From NCBI GenBank assembly GCA_046329195.1, contig JAXLVB010000002.1, forward strand, positions 1,240,001 to 1,304,000: a stretch of DNA of 64,000 nt, in the 5' to 3' direction. Below the pieces are notes generated by a model that worked only from the letters and a program-made list of their open reading frames with translations, ran no database searches and was not told where the DNA came from. Source of the DNA: JAXLVB01 sp046329195 (GTDB lineage Bacteria; Bacteroidota; Bacteroidia; Cytophagales; Spirosomataceae). How positions within the stretch are numbered: position 1 is the first letter of the stretch; every line of letters begins with the position of its first letter. The position numbers and the translations under genes were made by a program. Of this stretch, positions 44,820 through 53,573 are shown one piece after another.

Positions 44820-46943
44820 ATGACCCAAAAGCAACTACACCTCATTGCTAACGCCCTGGGAATCAGCATTCGCCAAGTCGAAAACACTATTAATTTATTG
44901 GCAGGCGGAGCAACCGTTCCGTTCATTGCCCGCTATCGAAAAGAAGCCACCAGCAGTTTGGATGAAGTAAAAATCCAAGAAATCAAGGAATGGTGGCAAA
45001 AACAAGTGGAAGCCGACAAACGCCGTGAGGCCATTATCAAGTCCATCGAAGAACAGGGTAAAATGACACCCGAATTGCTGGACAAGCTTCAAAACGCTTA
45101 TACGCTCCAAGAACTTGAAGATTTGTACCTTCCTTACAAACCAAAGCGCAAAACCCGAGCGACTGTTGCTATCGAAAAAGGTTTGGAGCCGCTGGCACAG
45201 GTAATTTTTAACCAACGAGACGGTAATTTAGACCGCATTGCCGAGCGTTACCTTAACGAGCAAGTTACTACGCTTGACGAAGCGTTTCAAGGAGCACGAG
45301 ACATCATTGCAGAGTGGGTGAGTGAAAATGTAAACTCTCGCAATGCCATTCGCTATGTATTTGAAAAAGAGGCTATTATTACTTCTAAAGTCAAAAAAAA
45401 CAAAGAAACAGAAGGTGCCAAATACAGAGATTATTTTGATTTTTCGGAACCGTTGAGTCGGATTCCTTCGCATCGCTTATTAGCAATTCGCCGAGGCGAA
45501 GAAGAAGGCTTTCTGTCAGTAGATATTTCGCCTACCGAAGTCACCTCTGTAGAACGCCTCAACCGTCTGTATCTCAAAGGCTTGCCCGAACCCAAAGCGC
45601 AAGTAGAAGAAGCCATTCGAGATAGTTACAAACGCTTGATTAAACCTTCGATTGAAACCGAATTTACCAATCTTTCCAAAGAAAAAGCAGATACCGAAGC
45701 CATCAAAATCTTTGCTCAAAACTTACGTCAACTCTTGCTTTCGTCTCCGTTAGGGCAAAAACGAGTATTGGCCATTGATCCTGGCTACCGTACGGGGTGT
45801 AAGGTGGTCTGCCTTGACCATCAGGGTAATTTGCTCGAAGATACCGTGGTTTATCCGCACAATGGGCAAACGGACTTGCATCGTGCCATTGATTCGCTAC
45901 GAACGCTCGTTACCAAACATCGGGTTGATGCCATTGCTATTGGCAACGGAACAGCAGGGCGAGAAACCGAAGACATTGTGAAGAAGGTAGTTTTTGAGCG
46001 AAAAGTGCAAATTTTCATGGTGTCGGAACAAGGTGCTTCTATTTATTCGGCCTCAGAAGTGGCTCGTGACGAGTTCCCTCACAAAGACGTAACCGTGCGG
46101 GGGGCTATTTCGATAGGCCGACGATTAATGGACCCCTTGGCTGAATTAGTTAAAATTGACCCTAAATCCATTGGTGTTGGCCAATACCAGCACGATGTAG
46201 AACAAAAACTACTAAAAACCTCGCTGGATTCGGTGGTAGAAAGTTGTGTAAATGCCGTAGGGGTTAATCTAAACACCGCCTCGAAGCATTTGTTGAGCTA
46301 TGTATCGGGCTTGGGACCTGCTTTGGCGCAAAACATTGTTGATTTTAGGGCCAAACAAGGCGATTTTAAAAGCCGTCGGGATTTGTTGAAAGTACCTCGG
46401 CTTGGCGATAAAGCCTTTGAGCAATGCGCTGGATTTTTACGCATCCCATCAGCCAATAATCCACTGGATAACTCGGCTGTGCACCCCGAAAGCTATGCGC
46501 TGGTAGAGAAAATGGCTCACGATGTAGGAACAACCGTTCAAGATTTGATGAAAACCGATGCCCTTCGCAAACGCATTGATTTAAAAAGATATGTTTCGGC
46601 TTCGATTGGCTTGCCAACGCTTCAAGACATCTTGCAAGAATTAGAAAAACCCGGACGTGACCCACGAGAAGAGCTAACGGCCTTTGAGTTTGACCCCAAC
46701 ATCCGCAGCATCCAAGATGTGTACGAAGGCATGATACTCAACGGTATTGTGACCAACATCACAGCGTTTGGTTGTTTTGTGGACATCGGTGTAAAACAAG
46801 ATGGCTTGGTTCACGTTTCACAATTGAGTCATAAATTTGTGTCAGACCCCAACCAAGTAGTCAAATTACAACAGCACGTAAAAGTTAAAGTAACTACAGT
46901 AGATATTGACCGAAAACGCATTGGTTTGACGATGAAGTTGTAA
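44820..46943 (+). CDS. tex: Tex family RNA-binding transcription accessory protein
   Basis: This 707-aa multi-domain protein has an N-terminal Tex helical domain (GGATVPFIARYRKEATSSLDE), a YqgF-like RNase H fold (about residues 320-440: LAIDPGYRTGCKVV and AIGNGTAGRETE), helix-hairpin-helix repeats (NTASKHLLSYVSGLGPALAQNIV) and a C-terminal S1 RNA-binding domain (GIVTNITAFGCFVDIGVKQDGLVHVSQLS). Tex proteins bind nucleic acid and influence transcription. It is divergent from the receiver gene. Confidence 0.95.
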   Translation: MTQKQLHLIANALGISIRQVENTINLLAGGATVPFIARYRKEATSSLDEVKIQEIKEWWQKQVEADKRREAIIKSIEEQGKMTPELLDKLQNAYTLQELEDLYLPYKPKRKTRATVAIEKGLEPLAQVIFNQRDGNLDRIAERYLNEQVTTLDEAFQGARDIIAEWVSENVNSRNAIRYVFEKEAIITSKVKKNKETEGAKYRDYFDFSEPLSRIPSHRLLAIRRGEEEGFLSVDISPTEVTSVERLNRLYLKGLPEPKAQVEEAIRDSYKRLIKPSIETEFTNLSKEKADTEAIKIFAQNLRQLLLSSPLGQKRVLAIDPGYRTGCKVVCLDHQGNLLEDTVVYPHNGQTDLHRAIDSLRTLVTKHRVDAIAIGNGTAGRETEDIVKKVVFERKVQIFMVSEQGASIYSASEVARDEFPHKDVTVRGAISIGRRLMDPLAELVKIDPKSIGVGQYQHDVEQKLLKTSLDSVVESCVNAVGVNLNTASKHLLSYVSGLGPALAQNIVDFRAKQGDFKSRRDLLKVPRLGDKAFEQCAGFLRIPSANNPLDNSAVHPESYALVEKMAHDVGTTVQDLMKTDALRKRIDLKRYVSASIGLPTLQDILQELEKPGRDPREELTAFEFDPNIRSIQDVYEGMILNGIVTNITAFGCFVDIGVKQDGLVHVSQLSHKFVSDPNQVVKLQQHVKVKVTTVDIDRKRIGLTMKL

Positions 46944-47088
46944 GCGTTAGCTCATGTCTTTATTGGTGAATGGTTTATTAGTTCTGATTATCGAACAACT
47001 TTTAATCGTCATTTTGCTTGTAGGGACCTCGACCATCATTGCTATAAACTGGGTCCATTATTGCTATACCCTGTGTCAATGCCTAGCC

Positions 47089-47112
47089 GTAGCCTGTGTC
47101 CTCACAGGCTAC
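47089..47112. terminator. Hairpin downstream of tex
   Basis: GTAGCCTGTG and CACAGGCTAC form a perfect 10-bp stem with loop TCCT, 145 bp after the tex stop. There is no T-run on the plus strand, so it may be a terminator with poor tail or a protein-binding palindrome. Confidence 0.45.
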
Positions 47113-47150
47113 CCACAGGTAAAAATAGTCAACCATCCCGATAATGGTGA

Positions 47151-47158
47151 TAGCTTTG
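47151..47158 (+). promoter_or_regulatory. Promoter -7 element for the NlpC/P60 gene
   Basis: TAGCTTTG is an exact consensus match. Transcription from it would begin near 47165, which makes the ATG at 47211 more likely than the one at 47166. Confidence 0.45.
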
Positions 47159-47210
47159 TATTTTTATGAGTTCACCAAATAGAAAATCATTCAGGTTAAC
47201 GTTAAGTAGT

Positions 47211-47705
47211 ATGAAACAACGGTTTTCTCATCTAACTTTTACCCAATTGCATGGGTGTTTGCTCTTGATTTTATTGATGAGTTCATGTTCGCTGTTTCGC
47301 AAAACTACTCGTTATTCCAAATCAACAGATGACCTCATTTCGGTTGCTCGTAGTTTTACAGGAACCCCCTATCGAAGCGGTGGCATGGATCGAAGGGGCA
47401 TGGACTGTTCAGGACTTATTTGCACCAGTTTCAAAGAAATAGGACTAACGATGCCACGAATCTCTTGGCAGCAAGCAGAAGTAGGCAAAGAAGTTCGTAT
47501 CCGAGAAGCTCGCCCTGGCGATTTGATTTTTTTTGTAACAGGAAAAAAAGGAGCGGGTTCCATCAATCATGCGGGCATTGTGACCCGTGTGCGAGGTGAC
47601 GACGTCTGGTTTATTCACGCCTCCACCTCCAAAGGTGTTCGAGAAGACAACCTTCAAACTGACTATTGGCGCAGTGCCTTAGCCAAAATAATGAGACCTT
47701 TTTGA
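47211..47705 (+). CDS. NlpC/P60 family lipoprotein peptidase
   Basis: A lipoprotein signal with lipobox L-M-S-S-C (lipid Cys26) precedes an NlpC/P60 cysteine peptidase domain (about residues 40-160). Catalytic Cys66 is in RRGMDCSGLICTSF, with His120 in INHAGIVTRV and His136 in FIHASTSKGV. Such enzymes cut peptidoglycan stem peptides, usually gamma-D-Glu to diamino-acid bonds. An in-frame ATG at 47166 would add 15 polar residues before the signal sequence and lies at the expected transcription start, so 47211 is preferred. Confidence 0.88.
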   Translation: MKQRFSHLTFTQLHGCLLLILLMSSCSLFRKTTRYSKSTDDLISVARSFTGTPYRSGGMDRRGMDCSGLICTSFKEIGLTMPRISWQQAEVGKEVRIREARPGDLIFFVTGKKGAGSINHAGIVTRVRGDDVWFIHASTSKGVREDNLQTDYWRSALAKIMRPF

Positions 47706-47836
47706 GTGGAAAGGTGAAAGGTTAGAGGTGAAAGTAGAAAGGTTAGAGGTGAAAGTGGAAAGGTTAAAGGAAAAAGTTGAAAGGGAAGAGTTGAAAGGGA
47801 AAAGGTAAAAGTGGAAAGGTTAGAGGGAAAAGGGAA
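47706..47836. repeat. Purine-rich degenerate tandem repeat array
   Basis: About 130 bp of nearly pure purine sequence on the plus strand begins right after the NlpC/P60 stop. It is made of units such as GGTGAAAGT, GGAAAGGTTA and GGTTAGAG repeated with variation. It lies between convergent genes. A pyrimidine-rich stretch of opposite sense follows at about 47870-47912. Confidence 0.75.
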
Positions 47837-47914
47837 GGTACCCTTCAAAAGGAAAAATCTCTCTTTGCCCCACTTTTTACTCTACACTATACACTTTACA
47901 TTCTTCACTCTTAT

Positions 47915-48628
47915 TTATCCTTTCAAAGGAATGAAGTTCAAGAACGAATTCATGAGTGATTGGTATTGGTCCATGTCTATACTGTAGAGGAAGGCCCCTT
48001 TCTTTGAAAATCCTTTTTGTTTTTCTTTTAGTTTTACTAATAGCTTAGTGGACAAAATCTTACGACTAAAATTACGCTTGTCCATTTTCGTTTCATAGAT
48101 GGCTTCGTATAATTTCTGTAGCTGAGGTATTGTAAATTTTTGGGGTAATAATTCAAAACCAATCGGTTGATAAGCAGCTTTATTGCGCAAACGAGTCTTG
48201 GCTAATTCTACCATTTCTCGGTGGTCAAAAAGCATATTATCAGGTAATTGATACGATGGAAACCACTGAGCTTGGTACTCATCAGAGATTTTTGCATCGT
48301 AATCTGGCACATTGATAAGCGCAAAATACGTGATGGAAACGGTGCGCTCGATGGGGTCACGCTGCGGATCGCCAAAAGCCGATAACTGCTCTAAATACAC
48401 ATCGGTAAGGCCAGTAAGTTCGTACAAAATCCGATCAGCGGCTTGGTCCAGACTTTCGCTGGGTTGAAGCCAGCCTCCCATCAACGACCATGAATCATTA
48501 TTTGGCACAACACCACGCTTGACCAACAAGAGCTTTAGTTCTTCTCCATCAAAGCCAAAAATAATTGAATCCAAAGCAACCAAGCATTTGGTTTGCTGAG
48601 AATAAAGCTCCAGCATTTCGGGGTGCAT
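47915..48628 (-). CDS. Nudix-domain transcriptional regulator (NrtR/AraR-like), degenerate Nudix box
   Basis: An N-terminal Nudix fold (about residues 12-145) is joined to a C-terminal winged helix (about 160-225, ELLPQKFTIPQLQKLYEAIYETKMDKRNFSRKI), the layout of NrtR and the Bacteroidota AraR regulators. In the Nudix box Gly52, Glu58, Arg66, Glu70 and Gly73 are kept. Two catalytic glutamates of R-E-U-x-E-E are Ile67 and Leu71, so hydrolysis is unlikely and a sensor role is favoured. It is divergent from the beta-helix lipoprotein gene. The ligand is unknown; sugar derivatives are plausible. Confidence 0.83.
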   Translation of the reverse strand: MHPEMLELYSQQTKCLVALDSIIFGFDGEELKLLLVKRGVVPNNDSWSLMGGWLQPSESLDQAADRILYELTGLTDVYLEQLSAFGDPQRDPIERTVSITYFALINVPDYDAKISDEYQAQWFPSYQLPDNMLFDHREMVELAKTRLRNKAAYQPIGFELLPQKFTIPQLQKLYEAIYETKMDKRNFSRKILSTKLLVKLKEKQKGFSKKGAFLYSIDMDQYQSLMNSFLNFIPLKG

Positions 48629-48967
48629 AAAATTAACGTAGGTTTAGCTAGCGGTGCAAGATAGGAAAATTGACAAAATACTTCATCCTTATCAAAGAGT
48701 TTCCTGATTTTTAACGAGTGGCTGATTAAAATCCATGTGGTTTCGGTTGTTTCCAACCGAAACAGGGCTAAATTGTCTTATAAGATATGCTTCAATAGCT
48801 TTACTCGGCTAAACTTTGTTAAGAAGAGGTATATTCGGAATTTTTTACCACCATTTTATCGTAACAATCATGTAATTTACCTCAAACTAAAAGGCACACC
48901 CCACCATCAGCCTCTAAATTTTATCTATTAGGTAAGCAGACAATTCCAGTAACTCTATAACATCAAT
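48629..48967. other. Divergent control region
   Basis: This 339-bp region lies between the Nudix regulator and the beta-helix lipoprotein gene. Apart from the inverted repeat at 48740-48763 I see no gene or RNA. A near-consensus -7 (TATCTTGC on the minus strand, about 48655) could serve the regulator gene. Confidence 0.4.
48740..48763. promoter_or_regulatory. Perfect inverted repeat in the divergent control region
   Basis: GTTTCGGTTG (48740-48749) and CAACCGAAAC (48754-48763) are separated by TTTC. The symmetry and its place between a regulator gene and its neighbour suggest an operator for the Nudix-type regulator. A hairpin terminator is less likely because no T-run follows. Confidence 0.5.
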
Positions 48968-51577
48968 ATGAAAAAGAAAAGCTTATTAGCCCTAAGTCTC
49001 TTGATTGGCTTATTTGTAGTGATTCAAGCTTGTAAAACCCAAGAAGAATCCACCCCAACTCCAACTATTACTACCCTCAATTGTGCAGGGGCTACCTTCT
49101 CGGCCACGGCCACCAGTGGCACTTCGTACACAGGCACCGCTACGGTACCCTACGCCGGTGGTAATGGCGTAGCCTACGAAGCAGGTACAGCCATTGCCTC
49201 ATCAGGAATTTCGGGCCTCACCGCCACCCTTTCGGCTGGAACTTTAGCCAATGGCAGTGGTAATGCCAGTTTTGTCATTTCGGGTACACCTTCGGCTGTT
49301 GGTACCGCTACCTTCTCTATTTCATTGGGTGGTCAATCGTGCATTTTATCCTTATCGGTGGGTGCTTCCAAAGCTAGTGTTACTTCACTAACAGCTACAT
49401 CTTCTCCTACAGCGGGAACTAGCGGCACCCCCTATTCGGGTAGCGTAACAGTGGCTTATACAGGTGGAAATGGTGGAAAATACGATATTTCAACTGCCAC
49501 CTCGACGGGCGTTGAAGGGTTGACAGCCACCCTAGCGGCTGGTACACTTGCTTCTGGAGCTGGTAATTTGACTTATACCATTTCGGGCACGCCTACTTCG
49601 GCTGGCATAGCTACCTTTGTGTTAAGCATTGGCGGTCAAAGTGTTACAATCTCTATCACCATTGCTTCGGGTGGCTCAGCAACAGCAGCCAAAGATACCG
49701 TTGTGGTGTTGTATGCGGGTAATAGCGCCTCGGTCAATAATGCGTTTCAAAACGACGGGGTGAGTGTTTCCGTGAGTGGTGCTGATGTAACTGTAAAGTC
49801 AACCAATACCACCAAAGAAATTGTGTACCTCCTGTCGGGAACTACCACCAAAGGAAGTTTCAAAATCTACAGCGACTACCGATTCAACATTAGCCTCAAA
49901 GGGGTATCTATTACCAATACAATAGGGCCTGCTATCAACATTCAGTCCACCAAAAAAGTAACTTTGAATGTACTTGGTGGTACAACCAATGCTCTCACCG
50001 ATGGGACAGCTTATACAGCAAGCACTGAAGACCAAAAGGGAACCTTGTTTAGTGAAGGACAGCTTAATTTTATGGGAGCAGGAACGCTGAATGTGACAGG
50101 CAAAAACAAACACGGCATTGCCTGTGACGATTATATTTCGATACTCGAATCCACCATCAATGTACTGGCTGCGGCCAACGACGGAGTTCATGCCAAAGAC
50201 TACTTTTTGATGGCTTCGGGTACGCTCAACGTCACCTCTTCAGGCGATGGGATTGATTCAGAAGAAGGGTATATTGCCGTTAATGGAGGAACGATTACCG
50301 TCAATAGTGTGGACGATGGCATCACAGCTTCGTACGCAGGTACAGATACGAAAATCACACCGTATGTCCTGATCAAAGGTGGAAAAATCACCGTAACTAC
50401 CTCTGGCGACAAAGGCAACGGCATCAAAAGTATGAGTTATACTACCATTGGCACACCTGATGTAATTACCCTCACGGTGTCGGGAAAAGGCTCAAAAGGC
50501 ATTAAAACAGGCAGTGATTTTACCATTACTTCAGGAACGCTCAAAATCACCACTACCGGAGCGGCTTACTACGACACCAACGACAAAGACATTGTAGCCC
50601 CCGCTGCCATCAACTGCGACGGTAATTTGGCCATCAAAGGCGGTACACTTACGCTCACTAGCACTGGAGTAGGCGGCAAAGGCATCAATGTAGATGGCAA
50701 AGCCGCCGTCAGTGGTGGGACAACCAACATCACTGCCTCTGGAGCTAAATTCACCTACAATACCTCTACAACTAGCGAAGCCAAAGGCTTCAAAAGCGAT
50801 GGCGCCTTTACCATCACCAACGGCGAAATCAACATTTCGGCTACTGACGATGGTATCAAATCAGAGACTTCGGTGACGATAACCAATGGAACCATTAATA
50901 TAACCAAGTCGTATGAAGGCATCGAGTCCTCTACTATAACCGTGGAAGGAGGCGTTACCAACGTTACAGCTACCAACGATGGCATCAATACCTCTTTCGG
51001 AACGGTTTCGGGAGGTACCGAATCCAATGACAATAGTAATTTGTTTATCAATGGGGGTATCCTCATTGTGGCAGGAAGTGATGCCCTCGACAGCAACGGA
51101 AACATCACCATCAAAGGCGGTACCACTATTGTGAGTGGCCCTACTAGCTCCCCCGAAGAGGGTGTTGACGTGAACGGAAGTTTCTTGGTTAATGGAGGGA
51201 CGTTGATTTCGGCAGGGTCCAACTCCAACATGACCAAAGCCATGGGTGCCGCCTCTACGCAGGTGAGTATGTACATCAAATCGGCCTCCCAGTTGGCAGC
51301 TACCTCCTTGTTTCACATCGAAAATGCCGCTGGCACCGAAATGGTGACGTTCAAACCCAAAAATGCGGTGTATTATTTCCACTTTTCTAACCCAAGTTTA
51401 GAAAAAAATACCCAGTACAAAATCTACTTTGGCGGTAGCTACACGGGTGGAAATTACGTAGGCGGTTCGTCTGGATGGGGTTTATATACGGGCGGTACCT
51501 ACTCCAACTCAGGAGCCACGCTCAAATCAACGACTACCACCTCCTCTTCGGCTACAGTGAATACCATTTCGTTTTAG
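48968..51577 (+). CDS. Cell-surface lipoprotein with tandem Ig-like repeats and a Cthe_2159/DUF4353-type beta-helix
   Basis: A lipoprotein signal with lipid Cys22 (VVIQAC) is followed by two similar modules of about 95 residues (about 35-135 and 137-235; both contain AGTLA-SG and ISGTP-S-G-ATF-SIGGQS). A long right-handed beta-helix follows (about 240-780) with repeated N-GG-TI and DGI/GIKS turns, matching the carbohydrate-binding family typified by Cthe_2159, which binds calcium and polygalacturonate. The tail is Ser/Thr/Gly-rich. It is likely a surface glycan-binding protein and may be controlled by the adjacent Nudix regulator. Confidence 0.8.
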   Translation: MKKKSLLALSLLIGLFVVIQACKTQEESTPTPTITTLNCAGATFSATATSGTSYTGTATVPYAGGNGVAYEAGTAIASSGISGLTATLSAGTLANGSGNASFVISGTPSAVGTATFSISLGGQSCILSLSVGASKASVTSLTATSSPTAGTSGTPYSGSVTVAYTGGNGGKYDISTATSTGVEGLTATLAAGTLASGAGNLTYTISGTPTSAGIATFVLSIGGQSVTISITIASGGSATAAKDTVVVLYAGNSASVNNAFQNDGVSVSVSGADVTVKSTNTTKEIVYLLSGTTTKGSFKIYSDYRFNISLKGVSITNTIGPAINIQSTKKVTLNVLGGTTNALTDGTAYTASTEDQKGTLFSEGQLNFMGAGTLNVTGKNKHGIACDDYISILESTINVLAAANDGVHAKDYFLMASGTLNVTSSGDGIDSEEGYIAVNGGTITVNSVDDGITASYAGTDTKITPYVLIKGGKITVTTSGDKGNGIKSMSYTTIGTPDVITLTVSGKGSKGIKTGSDFTITSGTLKITTTGAAYYDTNDKDIVAPAAINCDGNLAIKGGTLTLTSTGVGGKGINVDGKAAVSGGTTNITASGAKFTYNTSTTSEAKGFKSDGAFTITNGEINISATDDGIKSETSVTITNGTINITKSYEGIESSTITVEGGVTNVTATNDGINTSFGTVSGGTESNDNSNLFINGGILIVAGSDALDSNGNITIKGGTTIVSGPTSSPEEGVDVNGSFLVNGGTLISAGSNSNMTKAMGAASTQVSMYIKSASQLAATSLFHIENAAGTEMVTFKPKNAVYYFHFSNPSLEKNTQYKIYFGGSYTGGNYVGGSSGWGLYTGGTYSNSGATLKSTTTTSSSATVNTISF

Positions 51578-51599
51578 ACTTTACGCTCACTCTACACAG

Positions 51600-51630
51600 A
51601 AGGCTACCTTGCACAAGGTGGCCTTTTTTT
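51600..51630 (+). terminator. Rho-independent terminator
   Basis: A stem of about 12 bp (AAGGCTACCTTG / CAAGGTGGCCTT) is followed by seven T residues, 23 bp after the beta-helix gene. It marks the left limit of the accessory segment. Confidence 0.85.
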
Positions 51631-51725
51631 GTGCGATGATGTCGTTTTAAATCTACCCAATAGAGGGCTGTTGTCGAATAAAGACTTTCTTTGTATGTTT
51701 TATCTTGGAAATCTACACCATACAT

Positions 51726-51756
51726 TTTGTCGTTTGATAGCCATTTTTTAACTTTG
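51726..51756 (+). promoter_or_regulatory. Complete Bacteroidota-type promoter ahead of the cassette array
   Basis: TTTG (51726-51729), a 19-bp spacer and TAACTTTG (51749-51756) form one of the best two-part promoters in the window. The predicted start near 51763 lies about 55 bp before the first cassette boundary (51817), the place where an integron cassette promoter would be. Confidence 0.6.
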
Positions 51757-51831
51757 TTTAAGCCTTTTAAGCAGGCAACGATACAAAACCAGTACATAAC
51801 TTTCGTTTATATACAAGTTGTGTGTAATTTT

Positions 51832-52839
51832 ATGAGAAAGTTCAAACTAATAGACAATCCTGAAAGTATCGACAAAGAATTTATTGAGTCTGAATTAAAA
51901 GCAGGCAAGGAAGTAAATGTTCAGTTTTCTGAAAAAAATTACACTGACGAAATTCTTTCTGACATAGATAATCTTTGTAAAAAAAACGATGAGAATCTTT
52001 GCATTAGGTTTTATGGTCATTATTCTGACAATTTTGATTGCAATACTGTTTTAAAAATTCCAAATGTTAAGTGCTTGTATGTTGACTGCTTGACAGATAC
52101 TACTAATATTAATGCATTGACACAACTCTCATTTCTAAAAGGACTTAGCATAGGGATTTACGAACTCAAGGAGACAGAAATTCTTAGTTCTGATAATTTC
52201 AAGAACCTTTCTAAACTGACAATTTCTGAAACTAAAACTAAAGCCTTAAATCTTGAGTATTTAAAGGAGTTTCAAAATTTAAAAACATTAATCATTAGTG
52301 GACACACAAGAAATATTAATGCTGTTGGAGAAATAAGAGAGTTAGAAAATCTTACTTTAAATGCAATAAAAAAAACTGAAGTTTCTTTTATAAATGACTT
52401 AAAAAAGCTAAAATCATTGCGTTTCCTTCTTGGTAGCAGAGAAAATATATTTGAAATTGAAGAAAACAATATTGAAAATCTTGAAATTGTTTGGGTTCGT
52501 GGCTTCAATGACATAAGTAACCTTTCAAAATTCAAGAACTTAAAAACTCTTCGGATTGAAGATTTAATTCAATTGCCGACAATTCGTTTTGACAATGCTT
52601 TTCCAAATTTAACAGACTTGAAAATCCTTAACTGCAAGACACTTGAAACAGTAACAGGACTAAAGAACCTACCAAAGTTGAGTTCTTTAATAATTCACCA
52701 AACCAAGGTTGACTTTGACAATTTTATGGAACAAGAGTTACCCAAACAATTAAAACATTTGGGCTTTTATACAACCAAATCAAAAATTGACAAGGACATT
52801 AAAGCAATAATTGAAAGCAAAGGATACTCTTGTAACTAA
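51832..52839 (+). CDS. Leucine-rich-repeat-like protein (putative cassette gene 1)
   Basis: This 335-aa cytoplasmic-looking protein has irregular leucine-rich repeats of about 22-25 residues (L-x-x-L-x-I patterns such as FQNLKTLIISGH, LENLTLNAIKK, FKNLKTLRIEDL, LPKLSSLIIHQT) from about residue 90 to 320. No signal peptide is present. It is strongly AT-rich compared with core genes. The ATG at 51832 lies 15 bp after the putative cassette boundary; the frame is open further upstream, but that would cross the promoter. It is followed after 13 bp by an attC-like palindrome. LRR proteins usually bind other proteins; the partner is unknown. Confidence 0.7.
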   Translation: MRKFKLIDNPESIDKEFIESELKAGKEVNVQFSEKNYTDEILSDIDNLCKKNDENLCIRFYGHYSDNFDCNTVLKIPNVKCLYVDCLTDTTNINALTQLSFLKGLSIGIYELKETEILSSDNFKNLSKLTISETKTKALNLEYLKEFQNLKTLIISGHTRNINAVGEIRELENLTLNAIKKTEVSFINDLKKLKSLRFLLGSRENIFEIEENNIENLEIVWVRGFNDISNLSKFKNLKTLRIEDLIQLPTIRFDNAFPNLTDLKILNCKTLETVTGLKNLPKLSSLIIHQTKVDFDNFMEQELPKQLKHLGFYTTKSKIDKDIKAIIESKGYSCN

Positions 52840-52852
52840 GACGAAAAACTAC

Positions 52853-53052
52853 ACACAACAAAAGGTTTGGCAATATTGGGGCAGACAAAATTTAGCATCA
52901 GCTTTTGTAATTCTATTTTCCTTTCGTCACGGGCTCGACAGAACGCTATTCATCATTTGTAATATTAATCATCAACAACACTATATTTGGCTTCAGTTCA
53001 GGCGTGACGAAACGCAGCAGCCCCAAACATCGCCAAGCCTCGAACGTTAGCT
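52853..53052 (+). repeat. attC-like recombination site A (200 bp)
   Basis: The outer arms pair imperfectly: left 52864-52882 (GGTTTGGCAATATTGGGGC) against right 53020-53039, 16 of 19 positions plus one bulged base. The tips are ACACAAC (52853-52859) and GTTAGCT (53046-53052), resembling attC R'' and R' core sites (RYYYAAC / GTTRRRY) with deviations. A second inner palindrome, TTTCGTCACG (52922-52931) / CGTGACGAAA (53003-53012), is unusual for attC. A near-copy is site B at 53574. A mobile palindromic repeat of another kind is the alternative. Confidence 0.6.
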
Positions 53053-53060
53053 ATAATTTA

Positions 53061-53555
53061 ATGACAGCACTATTTTCAATATTTTTAGCATTGACTTTGA
53101 CATCTGCTGTTTATTCAAATGCACAAGTAAACGACGAAGTAGCACGACAAAAAGTTTTACAAAAAGCCGTAGTTGACAGCTTATTCATTTTTGGTAAGTG
53201 GACAGAAAAAGGTGGAACAGAAACTCACTTAAAATATTTAGGACAAGTAAGAACAAAGCACGGACAAACCTTTAAGATTTTAAATTCAAGTTGGTTTTGG
53301 GGACTTTCACATAGAGTGACATCAAGAATATTAGTGTTTAACGACAAGAATAAATATGTTGGCAATTATCCATTAACATTGACAACTGACTTACCAACAA
53401 AAATGGAAAATGGGAAACTTATTTTTAAAAACACAGACGCAGATTGTGATAAAAATTTGATTACAATAATTAACTTAAAAAATGGTTTACCAAGACAATT
53501 TTTTAGAAAATGTAAAGGCAAAAATGGCGACATTTATATATTTGACACAGAGTAG
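53061..53555 (+). CDS. Small exported hypothetical protein (putative cassette gene 2)
   Basis: The 164-aa product begins with a clear signal peptide (MTALFSIFLALTLTSAVYSNAQ), so it should be periplasmic or surface exposed. The remainder is mostly beta-like and polar, with no motif I recognise. The ATG at 53061 is 15 bp after the core GTTAGCT of site A, the same spacing as in cassette 1; an upstream in-frame start would lie inside site A. The gene is AT-rich, and attC-like site B starts 18 bp after its stop. Confidence 0.65.
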   Translation: MTALFSIFLALTLTSAVYSNAQVNDEVARQKVLQKAVVDSLFIFGKWTEKGGTETHLKYLGQVRTKHGQTFKILNSSWFWGLSHRVTSRILVFNDKNKYVGNYPLTLTTDLPTKMENGKLIFKNTDADCDKNLITIINLKNGLPRQFFRKCKGKNGDIYIFDTE

Positions 53556-53573
53556 TTGTTTGACCAAAACTAC

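Noticed and set aside
46954..47169. 71-residue hydrophobic frame between tex and the NlpC/P60 gene
   Set aside because: It contains the hairpin at 47089 and runs through the predicted promoter of the next gene; no family resemblance.
47706..47836. CRISPR or coding repeat
   Set aside because: The units are degenerate, purine-only and without spacers, and contain no sustained reading frame of coding character.
52811..53050. 79-residue frame spanning attC-like site A
   Set aside because: Most of it translates the palindrome, and it overlaps the end of the LRR gene.
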